DNA of 5,468 nt, taken from an uncultured Anaerotignum sp. (GTDB lineage Bacteria; Bacillota; Clostridia; Lachnospirales; Anaerotignaceae). The notes under the pieces were generated by a model, which saw only the letters and a list, made by a program, of their open reading frames with translations, was not told the DNA's origin and did no database searches. The stretch spans positions 1 to 5,468 of the forward strand of contig NZ_CAJMDQ010000102.1 of NCBI RefSeq assembly GCF_905212195.1, given 5' to 3'. Below, one piece after another: positions 4,114 to 5,468 of this stretch. Made by a program: the position numbers and the translations under genes. Position 1 is the first letter of the stretch, and each line of letters begins with the position of its first letter.

Positions 4114-5468
4114 ATGATAACCGATTTGACCACAGGCAATATCCGCAAATTGCTGTGGAGTTTTTCCATTCCCATGCTTATCAGCGTGGCTTTTCAGCAG
4201 ATGTATAACATTGCCGACAGCGTCATTGCGGGACGTTTCATCGGGGAGGACGCGCTGGCAGCCGTTGGGGCATCCTATCCCATCACCATGATTTTTATGG
4301 CAATTGCCATCGGCAGCAGCGCCGGCTGTGCCGTCATCATTTCCAGACTTTTTGGCGGCAGGCAATACATCCATCTGAAATGCGCCGTCAGCACCATATT
4401 CATCACCTGCGTAGTTTTGAGCGTGATTCTGACGGTATTCGGCGTATGGCAGGGACAGAATATGCTGCGGATGCTCCAGACACCGGAAAATATCTTTTCT
4501 GACGGTGCCCTGTATCTGAATATCTACATATACGGGTTCCTGTTCCTGTTTCTGTATAACGTCTGCACAGGCATCTTCACCGCTCTGGGGGATTCCAAAA
4601 CGCCTTTGTATTTCCTCATCGGCTCCTCTGTAGGCAATATCCTGCTGGACTTACTGTTTGTTATCGTCTTTGATATGGGCGTAGCAGGTGTGGCATGGGC
4701 AACCTTCGCGGCACAGGGCATTTCCTCCCTGCTGGCACTGGCAGCCCTGCTCCATCGTCTGAAACAGATTCCTACCACAAAACGATTCCCGCTGTTTTCT
4801 TTCCATTTGCTGGGGCAGATTTCCGTGATTGCCGTACCCAGCATTTTGCAGCAGAGCTTCGTTTCCGTTGGGAACCTGTTCATCCAGAGTTTGGTTAACA
4901 GCTTCGGCTCCGCCGTTATTGCGGGATATTCTTCCGCCATCAAGCTGAACACATTCTCTGTCACCTGTATGTCCACCCTTGCCAACGGTCTTTCTTCCTT
5001 TACGGCACAGAACATCGGTGCCCATAAGGAAAGCCGTATCACAGACGGGCTGAAAGAAAGCCTGCGCATGGGCGCACTGGTATGTCTGCCCTTTGTGGTG
5101 ATTTATCTGTTCTTAGGACGTTTTGCCATCGGTCTGTTCTTGGATAACGGCAGCCCCAATGCCATCCATGCAGGCATGATGTTCCTGCGGATTGTATCTC
5201 CTTTCTACTTTGTGGTCATGGTCAAAGCCATGTGTGACGGGGTGCTCCGCGGCACCAGTTCCATCGCTTATTTCACCACCACCACATTCACGGACCTGGT
5301 GCTCCGTGTGGTGCTGGCATATTTCTTTGTCAAAGTCATGTCTATGGACTCCACAGGCATCTGGCTGTCCTGGCCCGTTGGCTGGACATTGTCCGCGGCA
5401 CTGTCTTTCTGGTTCTACCATATCCGCCCTTGGCAGCATCATGGCCCCAAGCCCAAACGGCGTGCGGC
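4114..5468 (+). CDS. MATE-family efflux transporter (second tandem copy), 3' end beyond the window
   Basis: The frame is open for 451 codons from ATG 4114 to the window edge with no stop. Since the first copy has 448 residues and this reading ends in a basic tail (PKPKRR), only a little of the C-terminus is probably missing. It aligns with the first copy almost without gaps; 66 of the first 80 residues are identical by hand count. Shared stretches include SIPMLISVAFQQ, NIADS, AAVGASYPITMIFMA, TPENIFSD, GNLFIQ, KLNTF and CDGVLRG. The C-terminal half differs more, notably around the loop after TM9 (DNGSPNAIHAG versus KSESAEAIAAG). Role is expected to be drug/cation antiport in the cytoplasmic membrane, substrate unknown. 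The start follows AAGGGGG (4101-4107) by 6 bases. Its own promoter and the upstream terminator suggest separate control from the first copy. Confidence 0.93.
   Translation, partial: MITDLTTGNIRKLLWSFSIPMLISVAFQQMYNIADSVIAGRFIGEDALAAVGASYPITMIFMAIAIGSSAGCAVIISRLFGGRQYIHLKCAVSTIFITCVVLSVILTVFGVWQGQNMLRMLQTPENIFSDGALYLNIYIYGFLFLFLYNVCTGIFTALGDSKTPLYFLIGSSVGNILLDLLFVIVFDMGVAGVAWATFAAQGISSLLALAALLHRLKQIPTTKRFPLFSFHLLGQISVIAVPSILQQSFVSVGNLFIQSLVNSFGSAVIAGYSSAIKLNTFSVTCMSTLANGLSSFTAQNIGAHKESRITDGLKESLRMGALVCLPFVVIYLFLGRFAIGLFLDNGSPNAIHAGMMFLRIVSPFYFVVMVKAMCDGVLRGTSSIAYFTTTTFTDLVLRVVLAYFFVKVMSMDSTGIWLSWPVGWTLSAALSFWFYHIRPWQHHGPKPKRRA

Overview
The window most resembles a low-to-moderate GC Bacillota genome, probably a gut-type Clostridia or relative. 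The reasons are AGGAGG-type ribosome binding sites on every gene, the thymidine kinase type, and the MATE transporters that open with a short D-L-T-T-G-N segment. I cannot name a genus. There are two divergent blocks around a 370-base intergenic region.

Left block, minus strand, read right to left: a thymidine kinase gene (tdk, GTG start at 2205), then an HD-domain 5'-deoxynucleotidase-like gene (start 1615) that overlaps the tdk stop by 4 bases (ATGA), then 32 bases later a Trk/Ktr-type K+ transporter subunit gene (start 1013) that runs off the left edge. The spacing suggests one operon. The first two genes act on opposite sides of the deoxynucleoside / deoxynucleotide balance. The third is anomalous. 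Its first ~245 codons are a clear KtrB/TrkH N-terminal half, but near 265-290 the same open frame changes into what looks like the N-terminal part of an ABC-transporter permease of the sugar/nucleoside class (BPD_transp_2-like). GC content steps from about 50% to about 60% at that point. The frame stays open, so this is either a real in-frame gene fusion or, more probably, an assembly chimera.

Centre, 2206-2575: no gene. It holds a likely extended -10 promoter for tdk, a perfect 11-bp inverted repeat (2315-2341), a second long imperfect hairpin (2344-2374), a small hairpin followed by a T-run (2381-2404), a 13-bp direct repeat (2302-2314 and 2463-2475) and a tentative promoter for the rightward gene. 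This is the least explained part of the window.

Right block, plus strand: two tandem paralogous MATE-family multidrug/cation antiporter genes (2576-3922 and 4114 to beyond the right edge). A strong rho-independent terminator and a separate promoter lie between them, so they are probably transcribed independently after a tandem duplication.

I found no RNA genes, CRISPR array, insertion sequence or phage gene. I found no convincing undescribed system. The items most worth checking are the transporter chimera and the structured divergent intergenic region.
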